64,000 bases of DNA from NCBI RefSeq assembly GCF_021390575.1, contig NZ_JAJEJQ010000001.1, positions 806,001-870,000 on the forward strand, written 5' to 3'. The DNA is from Paraburkholderia adhaesiva. Its GTDB lineage: Bacteria > Pseudomonadota > Gammaproteobacteria > Burkholderiales > Burkholderiaceae. Position numbers and translations under genes: made by a program. The notes beneath the pieces were generated by a model. That model had not been told where the DNA came from, did not search any database, and saw only the letters and a list, made by a program, of their open reading frames with translations. Shown one piece after another: positions 16,458-25,855 of this stretch (position 1 is its first letter; every line of letters begins with the position of its first letter).

Positions 16458-18131
16458 CTAGCCCGTCACCGCGCCCTCGTTTGCCGGGCGCGCGAGCGCC
16501 GCGTACTTCGCAAGCACACCGCGCGTGTAGCGTGGGGCAGGCTGCTTCCACGCGGCACGGCGGCGAGCGAGTTCCGTGTCGTCGATGTTGAGTTGCAGCA
16601 GCAGCTTGTGCGCATCGATGGTGATCGAATCGCCTTCCTGCACGAGCGCGATCGTGCCGCCCTCGAACGCTTCTGGCGCGACGTGGCCGACCACCATGCC
16701 CCACGTACCGCCAGAGAATCGGCCATCGGTGACGAGGCCCACGGATTCGCCGAGACCCTTGCCGATGATCGCCGAAGTCGGCGCGAGCATTTCCGGCATG
16801 CCCGGGCCGCCCTTCGGACCGAGGTAGCGCAGCACGACGACGTCGCCGGCCTCGATCCTGTCCGCGAGAATCGCTTCCATCGCGCTTTGCTCGTCGTCGA
16901 ACACGCGCGCCGGGCCTGTGATGACCGGGTTCTTCAGGCCCGTGATTTTGGCGACGGCACCTTCGGTCGCAAGGTTGCCCCTGAGGATCGCGAGGTGGCC
17001 TTCCCTGTATAGCGCTTTGTTCAGCGGGAAGATGACCTTTTGATCGGCGCGCGGCACCGATGGGACATCCTTCAGTTCCTCGGCGATGGTCCTGCCCGTA
17101 ATGGTCATGCAGTCGCCGTGCAACAGGCCCCCGTCGAGCAGGAGCTTGAGCACTTGCGGAATGCCGCCGGCCTTGTGCAGGTCGGTCGCGACGTACTGGC
17201 CAGACGGCTTCAGGTCGCAGAGCACCGGCACTTTCTTGCGCATGCGCTCGAAGTCGTCGATGGTCCAGTCGATTTCCGCGGCGCGTGCAATCGCAAGATA
17301 GTGCAGCACGGCGTTGGTCGAGCCGCCCGTCGCCATGATGAGCGCCACGGCGTTCTCGATCGACTTTTTCGTGATGATGTCGCGCGGCTTGAGGTCCTTC
17401 CTGACTGCTTCGACCAGCACGCGCGCCGATTCGGCCGCCGAGTCGACCTTTTCCTCGTCGGGGTTGGCCATCGTCGACGAGTAAAGCAACGACATGCCGA
17501 GCGCTTCGAACGACGAGCTCATCGTGTTCGCGGTGTACATGCCGCCGCACGAACCCGTGGACGGGCACGCGTTCTTCTCGATCCCTTCGAAATCCGCTTC
17601 GGACATGCGGCCGGCCGTGAATTCGCCGACGGCCTCGAAAGCCGACACGATCGTCAGATCCTTGCCCTTCCAGTTGCCCGGGCGGATTGTGCCGCCATAC
17701 ACGTAGATGCCCGGCACGTTGATGCGCGCGAGCGCGATCATGCCACCCGGCATGTTCTTGTCGCAGCCGCCGATCACGACCACGCCGTCCATCCACTGAC
17801 CTTGCACGCAGGTCTCGATACAGTCGGCGATCACTTCGCGCGACACGAGCGAATACTTCATGCCTTCGGTACCCATCGACATGCCGTCCGAAATCGTCGG
17901 CGTGCCGAAGGTTTGCGGGTTCGCGTCGGCGCCCCTGATGGCCGCGACGGCCGCGTCGGCCAGGCGCTGCAGGCCCGCGTTGCAGGGCGTGATCGTGGAG
18001 TGACCGTTGGCGATGCCGATCATCGGCTTGTCGAAGTCGGCCTTTTCGTAGCCGAGTGCGTAATACATCGAACGGTTCGGCGAGCGGGCGACGCCTTGCG
18101 TGATGTTCTTCGAACGACGGTTATACGACAT
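16458..18131 (-). CDS. ilvD: Dihydroxy-acid dehydratase, shorter type (first copy)
   Basis: A 557-residue dehydratase of branched-chain amino acid and pantothenate precursor synthesis. Cluster-ligand cysteines are visible in TPCNAGLQ (near residue 50), CDKNMPGG (near 120) and [11 protein letters not shown] (near 190). The ATG at 18131 starts [20 protein letters not shown], with a GGAG site 7 bp upstream; the frame is open further upstream but without family similarity. This is the roughly 560-residue type, distinct from the 620-residue enterobacterial type at 52-54 kb. It is divergent from a LysR gene and has a 44-bp palindromic element upstream that is shared with the second ilvD. Confidence 0.96.
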   Translation of the reverse strand: MSYNRRSKNITQGVARSPNRSMYYALGYEKADFDKPMIGIANGHSTITPCNAGLQRLADAAVAAIRGADANPQTFGTPTISDGMSMGTEGMKYSLVSREVIADCIETCVQGQWMDGVVVIGGCDKNMPGGMIALARINVPGIYVYGGTIRPGNWKGKDLTIVSAFEAVGEFTAGRMSEADFEGIEKNACPSTGSCGGMYTANTMSSSFEALGMSLLYSSTMANPDEEKVDSAAESARVLVEAVRKDLKPRDIITKKSIENAVALIMATGGSTNAVLHYLAIARAAEIDWTIDDFERMRKKVPVLCDLKPSGQYVATDLHKAGGIPQVLKLLLDGGLLHGDCMTITGRTIAEELKDVPSVPRADQKVIFPLNKALYREGHLAILRGNLATEGAVAKITGLKNPVITGPARVFDDEQSAMEAILADRIEAGDVVVLRYLGPKGGPGMPEMLAPTSAIIGKGLGESVGLVTDGRFSGGTWGMVVGHVAPEAFEGGTIALVQEGDSITIDAHKLLLQLNIDDTELARRRAAWKQPAPRYTRGVLAKYAALARPANEGAVTG

Positions 18132-18254
18132 GGGGAAGCTCCAGTGGGATGTGTACCGGATGCTGGGCCAGGGCTTTTTCTTGTGTTCTTTGCTTGTGTG
18201 CTTTATTGCGCGCGCCGGCATGCTCGCGAAAGCATGCGATTTCGCGAGCACAAT

Positions 18255-18298
18255 GTCCAGTATATTATTCCCGTCTCTCAAGGTCGGAAAACATATCA
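18255..18298. promoter_or_regulatory. Palindromic element upstream of ilvD copy 1, shared with ilvD copy 2
   Basis: An imperfect palindrome with AT-rich arms (TATATTATTCC and GGAAAACATATC) lies between ilvD and the divergent LysR gene. Its 44 bases align without gaps to 54088-54131 upstream of the second ilvD, with 33 of 44 identical and most differences in the spacer. Its centre is about 147 bp upstream of the ilvD start. It is a candidate operator for the neighbouring LysR regulator. Confidence 0.6.
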
Positions 18299-18316
18299 CT
18301 TCGCATATGATTGCGC

Positions 18317-19276
18317 ATGGCACCCATGGACTCGACGATTCCAGATCTGCGCCAACTGCGCTACTTCGTGGCCGTGGCCGAAGAGCAGCATTTCGGCCGC
18401 GCCGCCGCGCGCCTTTCGATGACGCAACCGCCGCTTTCGCAGGCGATCCGCGCGCTGGAACAGACGCTCGGCGTCGAGTTGTTCGCGCGCACGCGCCGTT
18501 CGGTCGAGTTGACGGCGGTGGGTGCTGACCTGCTGCCCGAGGTGCGTCGCATCCTCGCGTCGGCGCAGGCGCTGCGCCCGCTCGCGCAGAGCCTCGCGCG
18601 CGGCGAGGCGGGCGTGCTGACGCTTGCCTTCGTCTCGACCGCCGACTACGGTCTCCTGCCGCTCCTGCTGCGCGACTTCGGCGCGCGCTATCCGCGCGTG
18701 CGGCTGCAACTGGTCGAAGCGACGAGCGACGTGCAGGTGGAGGAACTGGTGGCGGGGCGCATCGACGCGGGCCTCGTGATTGCACCCTTGCCGCCGCGCC
18801 ACGCGGCACAGCTGTCCTGGCTGCCGATTGCGCGCGAGCCGCTGGTGATTGCGATGCCGGAGGCGCTGGCGGCGCGCGCGGGTGGCCCCTCGGATGACGA
18901 CTGGTGCGAAGCACCGGTGAGCCTGCGCGATCTCGCCGACGCGCCGCTCATCGTCTTCCCGCGCCATCTGGCACCAGGCTTTTATGACATCATCATGGAC
19001 TGCTACGGCGCGGCGGGACTCGTGCCGCGCGTGGGGCAGGAGGCGATCCAGATGCAGACGATCGTGAGCCTCGTCTCGGCGGGCATGGGTGTCGCGCTCG
19101 TGCCGCAATCGCTGCGTCACCTGCGGCGCACGGGCGTGGTCTATCGCCCGCTCGCGGAAGCGGTGCCCGCCATCGAAACAGGGCTCGTCTGGCGTTCGGC
19201 GGAGGTGAGCCCGGTGCTGGCGGCCTTCATCGAGATCGTCCGCGCCCATGCGTCGACGCCCGATGCGCCGGGCTGA
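18317..19276 (+). CDS. LysR family transcriptional regulator, divergent from ilvD
   Basis: A regulator of about 319 residues. The N-terminal winged helix-turn-helix is evident in [20 protein letters not shown] and [14 protein letters not shown] (residues 10-60), followed by a periplasmic-binding-protein-like effector domain (residues 95-305). ATG 18317 and ATG 18326 are both possible starts, and neither has a clear ribosome site. Divergence from ilvD and the palindrome between them suggest control of ilvD and of itself; a branched-chain pathway intermediate would be a natural effector, but that is inference. Confidence 0.9.
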   Translation: MAPMDSTIPDLRQLRYFVAVAEEQHFGRAAARLSMTQPPLSQAIRALEQTLGVELFARTRRSVELTAVGADLLPEVRRILASAQALRPLAQSLARGEAGVLTLAFVSTADYGLLPLLLRDFGARYPRVRLQLVEATSDVQVEELVAGRIDAGLVIAPLPPRHAAQLSWLPIAREPLVIAMPEALAARAGGPSDDDWCEAPVSLRDLADAPLIVFPRHLAPGFYDIIMDCYGAAGLVPRVGQEAIQMQTIVSLVSAGMGVALVPQSLRHLRRTGVVYRPLAEAVPAIETGLVWRSAEVSPVLAAFIEIVRAHASTPDAPG

Positions 19277-19448
19277 ATGGCGGGCACGCGGTGTTTCATC
19301 ATTCGAAATCGCGCGCGACGTCCCGACTCGGCGATAATGCTGGCGCTGCGAACCGCATCGCGCCGCAACTGCGTCTGGACCCTTCGACGCGCGCAACACG
19401 ATCCGCAACCCTGATGACACCCTTCGTCGACAAGAACTGATCCTCACG

Positions 19449-20357
19449 ATGCTCATCCACCCGAACTTCGACCCCATCGCCATTCATCTGGGGCCGCTTG
19501 CCGTGCGCTGGTACGGCCTGATGTATCTCGTCGGTTTCATTCTTGCCATCGTGATCGGCCGCCTGCGTCTGCGGCTGCCGTACGTCGCGGCGCAAGGCTG
19601 GACCGCGAAGGACATCGACGACATGCTGTTTTATGGCGTGCTCGGCACGATCCTTGGCGGGCGCCTCGGCTATGTGCTGTTCTACAAGGCGAGCTGGTAT
19701 TTCGCGCATCCGCTCGACATCTTCAAGGTGTGGGAAGGCGGCATGTCGTTCCACGGCGGCTTTCTCGGTGTGACCTTCGCGATGATTCTGTTCGCGTGGC
19801 AGCGCGGCCGCACGTGGCTGCAGGTGACCGACTTCGTCGCGCCGATGGTGCCGACGGGTCTCGCCGCCGGACGTCTCGGCAACTTCATCAACGGCGAACT
19901 GTGGGGCCGCGTGACGTCGCCCGACGCGCCGTCGGCGATGCTGTTCCCGAGCGCCGCCAACGAGGATGCCGCCTGGCTTGCCGCGCATCCGCAACAGGCG
20001 GCGCAATGGCACCTCGGCGACGTCTTCGCGCAATATCACCTGCTGCCGCGGCATCCGTCGCAACTCTACGAGATCGCGCTCGAAGGGCTTGCGCTATTCC
20101 TGCTGCTGATTTTCTTCTCGCGTAAGGAGCGGCCAGTGGGCGCCATATCGGCGGTGTTCCTGATCGGCTATGGCCTCGCGCGCTTCACCGTCGAGTTTGC
20201 GCGCGAGCCCGACGACTTTCTCGGCTTGCTCGCACTCGGGCTGTCGATGGGCCAGTGGCTTTCGCTGCCGATGGTCATCGTGGGTGTGTGCGTGCTCGTC
20301 TGGTCGTACCGGCGCGCGGGTCGCAACGGAGCGCAGGCGGTCGGCGCGAAGAGCTGA
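19449..20357 (+). CDS. lgt: Prolipoprotein diacylglyceryl transferase Lgt
   Basis: A 302-residue polytopic inner-membrane enzyme that attaches diacylglycerol to the lipobox cysteine of prolipoproteins. Family signatures are [11 protein letters not shown] (residues 18-28), [21 protein letters not shown] (with the conserved His) and the Lgt motif [14 protein letters not shown] near residue 140. At least six hydrophobic segments are visible. It is followed by a strong terminator. Confidence 0.97.
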   Translation: MLIHPNFDPIAIHLGPLAVRWYGLMYLVGFILAIVIGRLRLRLPYVAAQGWTAKDIDDMLFYGVLGTILGGRLGYVLFYKASWYFAHPLDIFKVWEGGMSFHGGFLGVTFAMILFAWQRGRTWLQVTDFVAPMVPTGLAAGRLGNFINGELWGRVTSPDAPSAMLFPSAANEDAAWLAAHPQQAAQWHLGDVFAQYHLLPRHPSQLYEIALEGLALFLLLIFFSRKERPVGAISAVFLIGYGLARFTVEFAREPDDFLGLLALGLSMGQWLSLPMVIVGVCVLVWSYRRAGRNGAQAVGAKS

Positions 20358-20386
20358 ACGAACTTCATCGCATCGTCGAGTCCACG

Positions 20387-20415
20387 AAAAAGCCTCGCAA
20401 AATGCGGGGCTTTTT
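20387..20415 (+). terminator. Rho-independent terminator after lgt
   Basis: A 13-bp stem with one G-T wobble (20387-20399 with 20403-20415) has a 3-base loop. It is A-rich on the left and ends in TTTTT on the right, 29 bp after the lgt stop. The A/T symmetry suggests it also works for the convergent SIMPL-domain gene. Confidence 0.88.
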
Positions 20416-20468
20416 GTTGTGCGCGGCGCTCGTGCGTCGCGTGTTGCTTAGCGTCGCTTCGCTTCACG

Positions 20469-21212
20469 TCACTTCATCTGCACGGACCCCGAAACGTTGA
20501 CGGTCACGGTCGACGTGCCGGCTTCGAGCGGTATCGGCTGCGCCATTTTCGCGTCGGAGGACATCGCGCGTGCGCTCATCATCATGACCGGGCGAGGCTG
20601 GTTGAACCCGTGGCCCACGTTCACATCGCGGATCGTGTAGCTGCTGTAGCCGAAGGCGCGCGCAGCGGACATGGCCTGTTCGCGGAACGACGCGATGGCC
20701 TGGCCCGAGAGCTTTTGCTCGGCGGCGCGTTGCGCCTCGGGCGAGAGCGAGAACTGCACGTTGCCGACCTGCATGCCAGGAGAGATGTCGCCCGCGAGCT
20801 TCGCGGCGGCAGCGAAGTCGTGCGATTCGAGCACCACTTCCGTGCGGCCACGCCACGCCGAGATGCGGCCGTCACGATCGGTGGACGGAAAGATCGAGAA
20901 CTGACCCGACCGCGCGGTGACGCCGGACACGCCGCGTGCTTTCTGCAATGCGGCATCGGCGCGTTGATTGAGCGTGGCGGCGAGGGACGTGGGATCGTTG
21001 GCTTCCTGCTCGAAGAACAGCGTGATCGTCACGACGTCCTGCGGTACTTCCGCGCTCGCCTGCGCGGAAAGCGACAGCACGCCAGCAGGCTGGAAGCGCG
21101 CGTCGCTCTGGGCGAGCGCGGCGCGAGGCGCGAGCGTCAGCCCAAGAGGTGCGGCCACGGCGAGGGCGGCGGCAAGGACGGGTGCAAGCGCCGCGGCAGT
21201 ATTGCTCTTCAT
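20469..21212 (-). CDS. SIMPL domain (DUF541) periplasmic protein
   Basis: A 247-residue exported protein of the SIMPL/BP26/OMP28 family. The signal peptide spans about residues 1-35, ending in RAALAQ. The mature part begins with the typical LSLSAQASAEVPQDVVTITL strand pattern and ends with strands covering SMQ/VTVNVSGSV. ATG 21212 is supported by a GGAGT ribosome site 5 bp upstream; the frame is open further upstream without support. Members are linked to stress tolerance, but the molecular role is unknown. It is convergent with lgt. Confidence 0.88.
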   Translation of the reverse strand: MKSNTAAALAPVLAAALAVAAPLGLTLAPRAALAQSDARFQPAGVLSLSAQASAEVPQDVVTITLFFEQEANDPTSLAATLNQRADAALQKARGVSGVTARSGQFSIFPSTDRDGRISAWRGRTEVVLESHDFAAAAKLAGDISPGMQVGNVQFSLSPEAQRAAEQKLSGQAIASFREQAMSAARAFGYSSYTIRDVNVGHGFNQPRPVMMMSARAMSSDAKMAQPIPLEAGTSTVTVNVSGSVQMK

Positions 21213-21437
21213 TGTCGACTCCTTGCTAAACGGATTTCGCGGTAGCCACGCGTGCAGAAATGGCCGCACGAAGGCGAGTGCATGCGTGTGTCTCGCACAT
21301 GCTCGTGCGGCATGCGTTCCCACGTGTCATCTGCGTGAGCGTTAGTCGGGTGCGGCGCGCGCACAGTTCCCGTCAATGTAAGGCTTTTTAAAACTACCGA
21401 GTGCGAAGGTGCACGCAGTGCCGTCGCCAAGCGGGCA

Positions 21438-21896
21438 TCACATCAGATGGTTGGTGATGAACGCCCATTCGGCTTCGGTCACGGGTGTGATCGAAAGTCG
21501 ATTGCCTTTCGCCAGCACGCGCATATCTGCAAGTGCTTCGTGGTCGCGCAACGCTGCGAGCGGAATCAGCGCGCACTTCTTTTCGAACACGACATCGACG
21601 AGCATCCAGCGAGGATTCTCTTGCGTCGATTTTGCGTCGTAGTAAGGGCTCTTCGGATCGAATTGCGTGGGATCGGGATAGGCCGTCGACGAGACGTGGG
21701 CGAGCCCCGCAATGCCGGGCTCGGCACAACTCGAGTGATAGAAGAGCACGCCGTCGCCGATGCTCATCGTGTCGCGCATGAAGTTGCGCGCCTGATAGTT
21801 ACGCACACCCGTCCAGGGCAGCGTGCGATGCGGTGCGTGAGCGAGGTCGTCGATGCTTGCTTCGTCGGGTTCGGACTTCATCAGCCAGTAGCGCAT
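21438..21896 (-). CDS. EVE domain-containing protein
   Basis: A 152-residue protein consisting of one EVE (PUA-like) domain, starting MRYWLMKSEPDEASIDDLA. Conserved features are TGVRNYQARNFMR near residue 30, GDGVLFYHSS, and the closing segment LSITPVTEAEWAFI. EVE domains are thought to recognise modified bases in nucleic acids; the exact ligand is unknown here. In-frame sequence continues upstream, but the family begins at this methionine. It lies just downstream of the 6S RNA gene on the same strand. Confidence 0.9.
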   Translation of the reverse strand: MRYWLMKSEPDEASIDDLAHAPHRTLPWTGVRNYQARNFMRDTMSIGDGVLFYHSSCAEPGIAGLAHVSSTAYPDPTQFDPKSPYYDAKSTQENPRWMLVDVVFEKKCALIPLAALRDHEALADMRVLAKGNRLSITPVTEAEWAFITNHLM

Positions 21897-22031
21897 GAGT
21901 CGGAGGTCAGATCGAAAGAGAGCGGGGGACGTGAGCGCGATTCTCAGCGCGCGGGCGTTTGGGGACGGCCAGATGGAACGAAAAAGCGTGGAACGATGAG
22001 GCGATGCTACAACGGGCGCTACAAAGAAAAA

Positions 22032-22060
22032 CGGCACCGGACACAAGTCCGATGCCGTTC
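22032..22060 (-). terminator. Terminator following 6S RNA
   Basis: On the minus strand a 12-bp stem with one mismatch, starting ACGGCATCGGAC, has a 4-base loop and is followed by TTTTTC. It ends the 6S RNA transcription unit before the EVE gene. Confidence 0.8.
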
Positions 22061-22207
22061 GAATTGGTCCCCGCCTTAGCCGCTAGGCCGGCATCCTGAA
22101 CCGAGGGTTCAGAATTGGTCGCAGTAAGCAGCACTTCGGGTACATCAGACAGAGTGACGTTCACGCCCGTGCTACAAATTTCCGCAACCGTGCACATGGC
22201 ATTGGTT
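22061..22207 (-). ncRNA. ssrS: 6S RNA
   Basis: The minus-strand transcript lies directly downstream of zapA, the canonical proteobacterial location of ssrS, and ends at a strong terminator. Its 5' part forms a long irregular stem (GGTTGCGG pairs with CTGCGACC, AGCAC with GTGCT). The 3' part holds the small hairpin CTGAACC-CTC-GGTTCAG and a GCCGGCCTAGCGGC hairpin, as in betaproteobacterial 6S RNAs. A TATATT -10 lies at 22213-22218, placing the 5' end near 22206. 6S RNA binds sigma-70 RNA polymerase in stationary phase. Exact ends are approximate. Confidence 0.78.
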
Positions 22208-22302
22208 CAAGGAATATATGACCTTGGCGAACCAGGCAGGGAAGCTAACTAAACCTTTTAAAACGTGTTATTGCTGCAACTCGTGAAGTGCTTGAGCACT
22301 TG

Positions 22303-22629
22303 TTACTGCGCGCCACCTGCTGCTGAATGCTGCTGGATGACCGCGCCGAGTTGTTCATTCATTGAGCGCATTGTACGACGGATTTCTTCGGCTGGGAATG
22401 CTTCGCCGTGTCGCACACTCGCCTGCAGACGCAGCAGTTCCGACGCGAGCGAGAGTGCAGCCATCACCGCGATTCGATCAGTGCCGCGCACGCTGCTATG
22501 TGTGCGGATTTTAGACATTTCCGCATCCACGCGTGCGACGGCTTCGAGCAGCGCGCCTTCAGTTTCCGGCGAACAGGCGAGGCGATAGGTCTGTCCGAGA
22601 ATCGTCGCTTCGATCTGCTTGGTGGTCAT
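22303..22629 (-). CDS. zapA: Cell division protein ZapA
   Basis: A 108-residue cytosolic protein that binds and bundles FtsZ at the division ring. The N-terminal globular part reads MTTKQIEATILGQTYRLACSP, with the conserved I-x-G-x-x-Y core, followed by a helix with RIAVMAALSLASELL and a C-terminal coiled coil. It has a GGAG ribosome site and overlaps the upstream coiled-coil gene by ATGA. The 6S RNA gene follows downstream. Confidence 0.93.
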   Translation of the reverse strand: MTTKQIEATILGQTYRLACSPETEGALLEAVARVDAEMSKIRTHSSVRGTDRIAVMAALSLASELLRLQASVRHGEAFPAEEIRRTMRSMNEQLGAVIQQHSAAGGAQ

Positions 22630-22976
22630 GCATTTTCTCCGTGGCGGGCCGCGTTGCTGTCGTCGTTGCCCGGCGACTGTTCAAGCAGATCGAGCTGGCT
22701 GTCCGCTTCACCGTGCGCACGTGCGCGCGGCAGCTTTTCGAGAATCGCGTTCAGGCGCACTTGCGCGTCGTCGATTTTCGCGGTCAGCGCGTCGCGTTCC
22801 GCTTGCAGCGCGTTGCGCTCTTCGCGCACCTGCTCGAGTTCGGCGCGAGCCGCATCGCACTGCGCCTGCGACTGTGCAAGTTGCGCTTCGAGTGCGAGGC
22901 GTGCTTCGTGTTGGCGCTGATTGATCTCGATCAGCCGCCCAATATTCTGTGAGAGTGTTTCGAGTTCGTTGAGCAT
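22626..22976 (-). CDS. Small coiled-coil protein upstream of zapA (ZapB/TIGR02449-like)
   Basis: A 116-residue, mostly helical protein. Residues 1-80 form a continuous coiled coil rich in Glu, Gln, Arg and Leu (LAQSQAQCDAARAELEQVRE), and the tail is disordered. The gene overlaps zapA by 4 bp, so the two are translationally coupled. The arrangement and structure resemble short ZapB-like or TIGR02449 proteins implicated in division; no direct functional evidence is visible. Confidence 0.8.
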   Translation of the reverse strand: MLNELETLSQNIGRLIEINQRQHEARLALEAQLAQSQAQCDAARAELEQVREERNALQAERDALTAKIDDAQVRLNAILEKLPRARAHGEADSQLDLLEQSPGNDDSNAARHGENA

Positions 22977-23152
22977 GTGCTGCGTCCTCTAAAGACAGGC
23001 ATTCTAGCGCGGATTACCGCGTTTTCCGATAATTGTGTCGTTTCCAGTCGTAACATCCCTGCTTCTTGCTGATAACGGCAGCGAGCTGGCGCAGCAGGAA
23101 CGCATTTTGCCAACGTTTGCGCCTTAAAGCGAGCAGGGCGCGGGGGCGTTCC

Positions 23153-23181
23153 TTGACGTGCATGCGGGCCCCTCCTACACT
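23153..23181 (+). promoter_or_regulatory. Strong sigma-70 promoter upstream of the cobalamin gene cluster
   Basis: TTGACG at 23153-23158 and TACACT at 23176-23181 are separated by exactly 17 bp, an excellent match to the sigma-70 consensus. Transcription would start near 23188, just before the riboswitch-like leader. Confidence 0.6.
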
Positions 23182-23185
23182 TGCC

Positions 23186-23300
23186 GCACCCTTGGTGAGG
23201 GTGCCTGAACTGTGCCATCAGCTGTGCTGTAGAGCGGGAAACAGTGAGCGAAGTTCGGCCGGTCCTGCGCTATGTGTTGCAGCGCAGTCGTGGCGGCGCG
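23186..23300 (+). promoter_or_regulatory. Cobalamin riboswitch-like leader (candidate, incomplete)
   Basis: Downstream of the promoter the sequence contains GGTGCCTGAAC and GCGGGAAACAGTGAG in the order and spacing seen in the 5' half of adenosylcobalamin riboswitches, and it precedes B12 transport and salvage genes. The most conserved downstream core (CCCGCAACGG-like) and a clear terminal B12 box are not found, so it may be a variant or a decayed element. Confidence 0.35.
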
Positions 23301-23912
23301 AGTCTTCTACATGACGCGCTCACGCAGCCCGATTCCAGTTCACGCGGTTCGCGTGTGTATCCGTCGCCGTTGGTGGTACGTGTGCGCAGGTGGATCGTGT
23401 CGTCGCCAGTCCGGATACGGGGCGCAGCGCGAGGCGCCGGCGATGTGATGGCGCTGCGCTTCACGACGCAGCATTGCTGTGAGTGGAGCACGTGCAGGAT
23501 CGCTGCCGGAAGGTCACCGTCACGTGTTAGACGCTCGCCGTCGCAATTACGTGCGATGCGTTATTGCGACGTGCTTTGTCGTCGTGGAGTTGCCACAGGC
23601 ACGCTGTGCGCGTCCGATGCGCTCGCAGCGCGCCGCTTCCAGCGAGCGCGTATGGCCAGGGCATGCAGTCTCAAAACGATGCGTGCGCATCGTTCGTGTT
23701 CGAGCGTGTCGTACGAATGCATTGCACGCGCCTCGGCAGTGGGGTCACGCGTTTTGCCCGATGTAGTGCCAAACACAGTAACCCCATTCGCGCGAACCCG
23801 GCGATGGCATCTCTAATTTCCCGTCGCGTTATAACATCGCGAAGTCGCAGTACTTCGCCGCGCACCGTTCTGACTCTTTCGAATTTCACAACGTACCCGT
23901 CCGACCCGCACG
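23301..23912. other. Long intergenic stretch before the B12 permease
   Basis: About 610 bp without a believable gene. Frames here have no family similarity and atypical composition. Two perfect 8-bp hairpins occur: AACGATGC/GCATCGTT at 23675-23694, and GTCGCAAT/ATTGCGAC around 23540-23570. In other Burkholderiaceae a TonB-dependent B12 receptor gene often sits at such a position; no readable remnant is visible. Confidence 0.4.
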
Positions 23913-24974
23913 ATGCGATCCGCCCAACGCGATAACATCCCCGCCGCGCGCGAGCGCACGCTCAGACCGTCGATGAGCGCGCGCCGCGCGGGAACCATCT
24001 GGCTCGCGCTGGCGCTCGCGGCGCTCGTCGTGTTCGTCATGTCGCTTGTTGCGGGTAGCGTGCCGGTGACGCTGGCCGATGTGTTCAGCGCGTTGTCGCC
24101 TTCGCACTCCGGCGCCGACATGGCCGCCGAAATCGTTCGCACGCTGCGCCTGCCGCGCGCGCTCGGTGGTTTCGTGTGCGGCGCATTGCTCGCGATCGCC
24201 GGAGCGCTCTTGCAGGTGCTGCTGCGCAATCCGCTCGCAGAGCCGTATGTGCTCGGCGTGTCGGGCGGCGCAGCGGTGTTCGCGCTCGTCGCGATGATGT
24301 CGGGCGTCGCGTTTTGGGGTGTGCAGGCGAGCGCTTGCGTCGGGGCATTTGCTTCGATCCTGATCGTGCTCGGCCTCGCGCGCCGCGAGTTGTGGCGCGG
24401 TGAGCCGCAGGACAGCTCGCCACGTCTTCTGCTTACCGGTGCCGTGACGGCGGCGGGGTGGGGCGCAGTGATCACGCTGCTTTTGACGCTCGCCCCCGAT
24501 GCACAACTGCGCGGCATGCTGTTCTGGCTCACCGGCGACCTCGACGGCGCGGGGATGCCGTGGGCGGCGCTCGGCGCGCTTGTGCTCGTGCTGGTGGCCA
24601 TCGTGCCGGTCGCGCCGCAACTGAATGTGCTTCTGCGCGGCGATGCAGCCGCACAGGCGCTCGGCGTGCCGGTGCTGCGCCTGCGCTCGCGTGTCTATTT
24701 CGCCGCTTCGATCGCAGCGGCCGCCGCGGTCACGACGGGCGGCACCATCGGCTTCGTCGGCCTCGTCGTGCCGCACATGCTGCGGCTCGCATTCGGCAAC
24801 GATCAGCGCATGTTGCTGCCCGCCGCCGCACTCGCGGGCGGTGTCGCCGTGATGGGCGCCGATCTCGTCGCGCGCACCGTGGCCGCGCCCGCGCAGTTGC
24901 CGGTCGGTGTCGTGACTGCGCTCGCGGGCGTGCCCGTGTTCCTGTGGATGCTGCTTCACCGGCGCACGCGATGA
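23913..24974 (+). CDS. FecCD-family ABC permease (cobalamin/corrinoid uptake, BtuC-like)
   Basis: A 353-residue inner-membrane permease with about ten hydrophobic segments. Family hallmarks are LRLPRALGGFVCGALLAIAGALLQ (in the region of residues 72-95), NPLAEPYVLGVSGGA and GTIGFVGLVVPHMLR near residue 280, which contacts the ATPase. The FecCD family imports iron chelates or vitamin B12; the neighbouring cobT, cobS, cobC, cobU and BtuF-like genes favour corrinoids. Its stop overlaps the ATPase start (ATGA). Confidence 0.9.
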   Translation: MRSAQRDNIPAARERTLRPSMSARRAGTIWLALALAALVVFVMSLVAGSVPVTLADVFSALSPSHSGADMAAEIVRTLRLPRALGGFVCGALLAIAGALLQVLLRNPLAEPYVLGVSGGAAVFALVAMMSGVAFWGVQASACVGAFASILIVLGLARRELWRGEPQDSSPRLLLTGAVTAAGWGAVITLLLTLAPDAQLRGMLFWLTGDLDGAGMPWAALGALVLVLVAIVPVAPQLNVLLRGDAAAQALGVPVLRLRSRVYFAASIAAAAAVTTGGTIGFVGLVVPHMLRLAFGNDQRMLLPAAALAGGVAVMGADLVARTVAAPAQLPVGVVTALAGVPVFLWMLLHRRTR

Positions 24975-25816
24975 ACCAGAGGACCCCGACGACCTCGAAG
25001 ACCCCCGGTGAGCCGCCCCTTGCGGCCCACGCGCTGACTTTGCGGGCCGGGACACGCACGCTCGTCGAGTCCCTCACGCTGCCCTTCGGTGTCGGCGAAA
25101 TCTGGTGTGTCGCGGGGGCGAACGGTGCGGGCAAGACCACGCTGATCGGTGCGCTGGCCGGACTGCGCGCGAGCGCAGCGGGCCGCGTCGAGATCGACGG
25201 CCGCGCGCTCGAAGATTGGGCGCCCGTCCGGCTCGCGCAGCGTCGCGCGCTCATGCCCCAGGACGCGCATGACGCGTTCAGTGCGAGCGTGCTCGACATC
25301 GTGTTGCTCAACCGCTATCCGCATCTCGCGGGCTGGGGGTGGGAGCGCGACGAGGATCGCGTGGCCGCGCACGACGCGCTCGCGGTGCTCGGACTCGAAG
25401 CGCTGGCCGCGCGCGACGTGCTTTCGTTGTCCGGTGGCGAACGGCAGCGCGTCGCGCTCGCCGCCGTGCTGTGCCAGGACGCGCCGCTTCTACTGCTCGA
25501 CGAACCGCTTTCGCACCTCGACCTGCATCACCAGATCGCCTGCCTTGAGGCGCTTGTCCGCTGGGTGAGCATCGACGCTCGCACCATCGTTTTTTCCTGT
25601 CACGATCTCAATCTGGCGCGGCGCTACGCAACGCACGCGCTGTTGCTCGATGGTCGCGGTGGCTTCCACGCAGGGCCGGTGCGCGAGGTATTGACGCCCG
25701 CGCGCGCAAGCGATGCGTTCGGACATCCGCTTGTGCTGATCCGCGACGGCCCTCACGAGGCGCTTGTGCCCGCGCTTTCGCGCGGGTCAGTGCAGTCGCC
25801 CGGCGGCGATGCATGA
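24971..25816 (+). CDS. ABC transporter ATP-binding protein (BtuD-like)
   Basis: A 281-residue ATPase of the iron-chelate/B12 importer class. Motifs are Walker A GANGAGKTT (near residue 54), the signature LSGGERQRVALA (near 155), Walker B LLLLDEPLSHLD (near 175) and switch His in FSCHDLNLA. It starts at ATG 24971 within the permease stop codon and should energise that permease. Confidence 0.92.
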   Translation: MNQRTPTTSKTPGEPPLAAHALTLRAGTRTLVESLTLPFGVGEIWCVAGANGAGKTTLIGALAGLRASAAGRVEIDGRALEDWAPVRLAQRRALMPQDAHDAFSASVLDIVLLNRYPHLAGWGWERDEDRVAAHDALAVLGLEALAARDVLSLSGGERQRVALAAVLCQDAPLLLLDEPLSHLDLHHQIACLEALVRWVSIDARTIVFSCHDLNLARRYATHALLLDGRGGFHAGPVREVLTPARASDAFGHPLVLIRDGPHEALVPALSRGSVQSPGGDA

Positions 25817-25855
25817 ACGTCGCGCCCGTATGACCTTGAATCCTCTGAAACGAAC

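Noticed and set aside
23730..23790. CAGTGGGGTCACG-like sequence considered as the terminal B12 box of a riboswitch
   Set aside because: The match is on the wrong pattern and too far from the leader elements to close one riboswitch fold.
23244..23816. A 190-codon frame in the long gap before the B12 permease, considered as a receptor remnant
   Set aside because: The translation is Arg/Ser/Cys-rich with no TonB-box, plug or barrel features in any frame I inspected.
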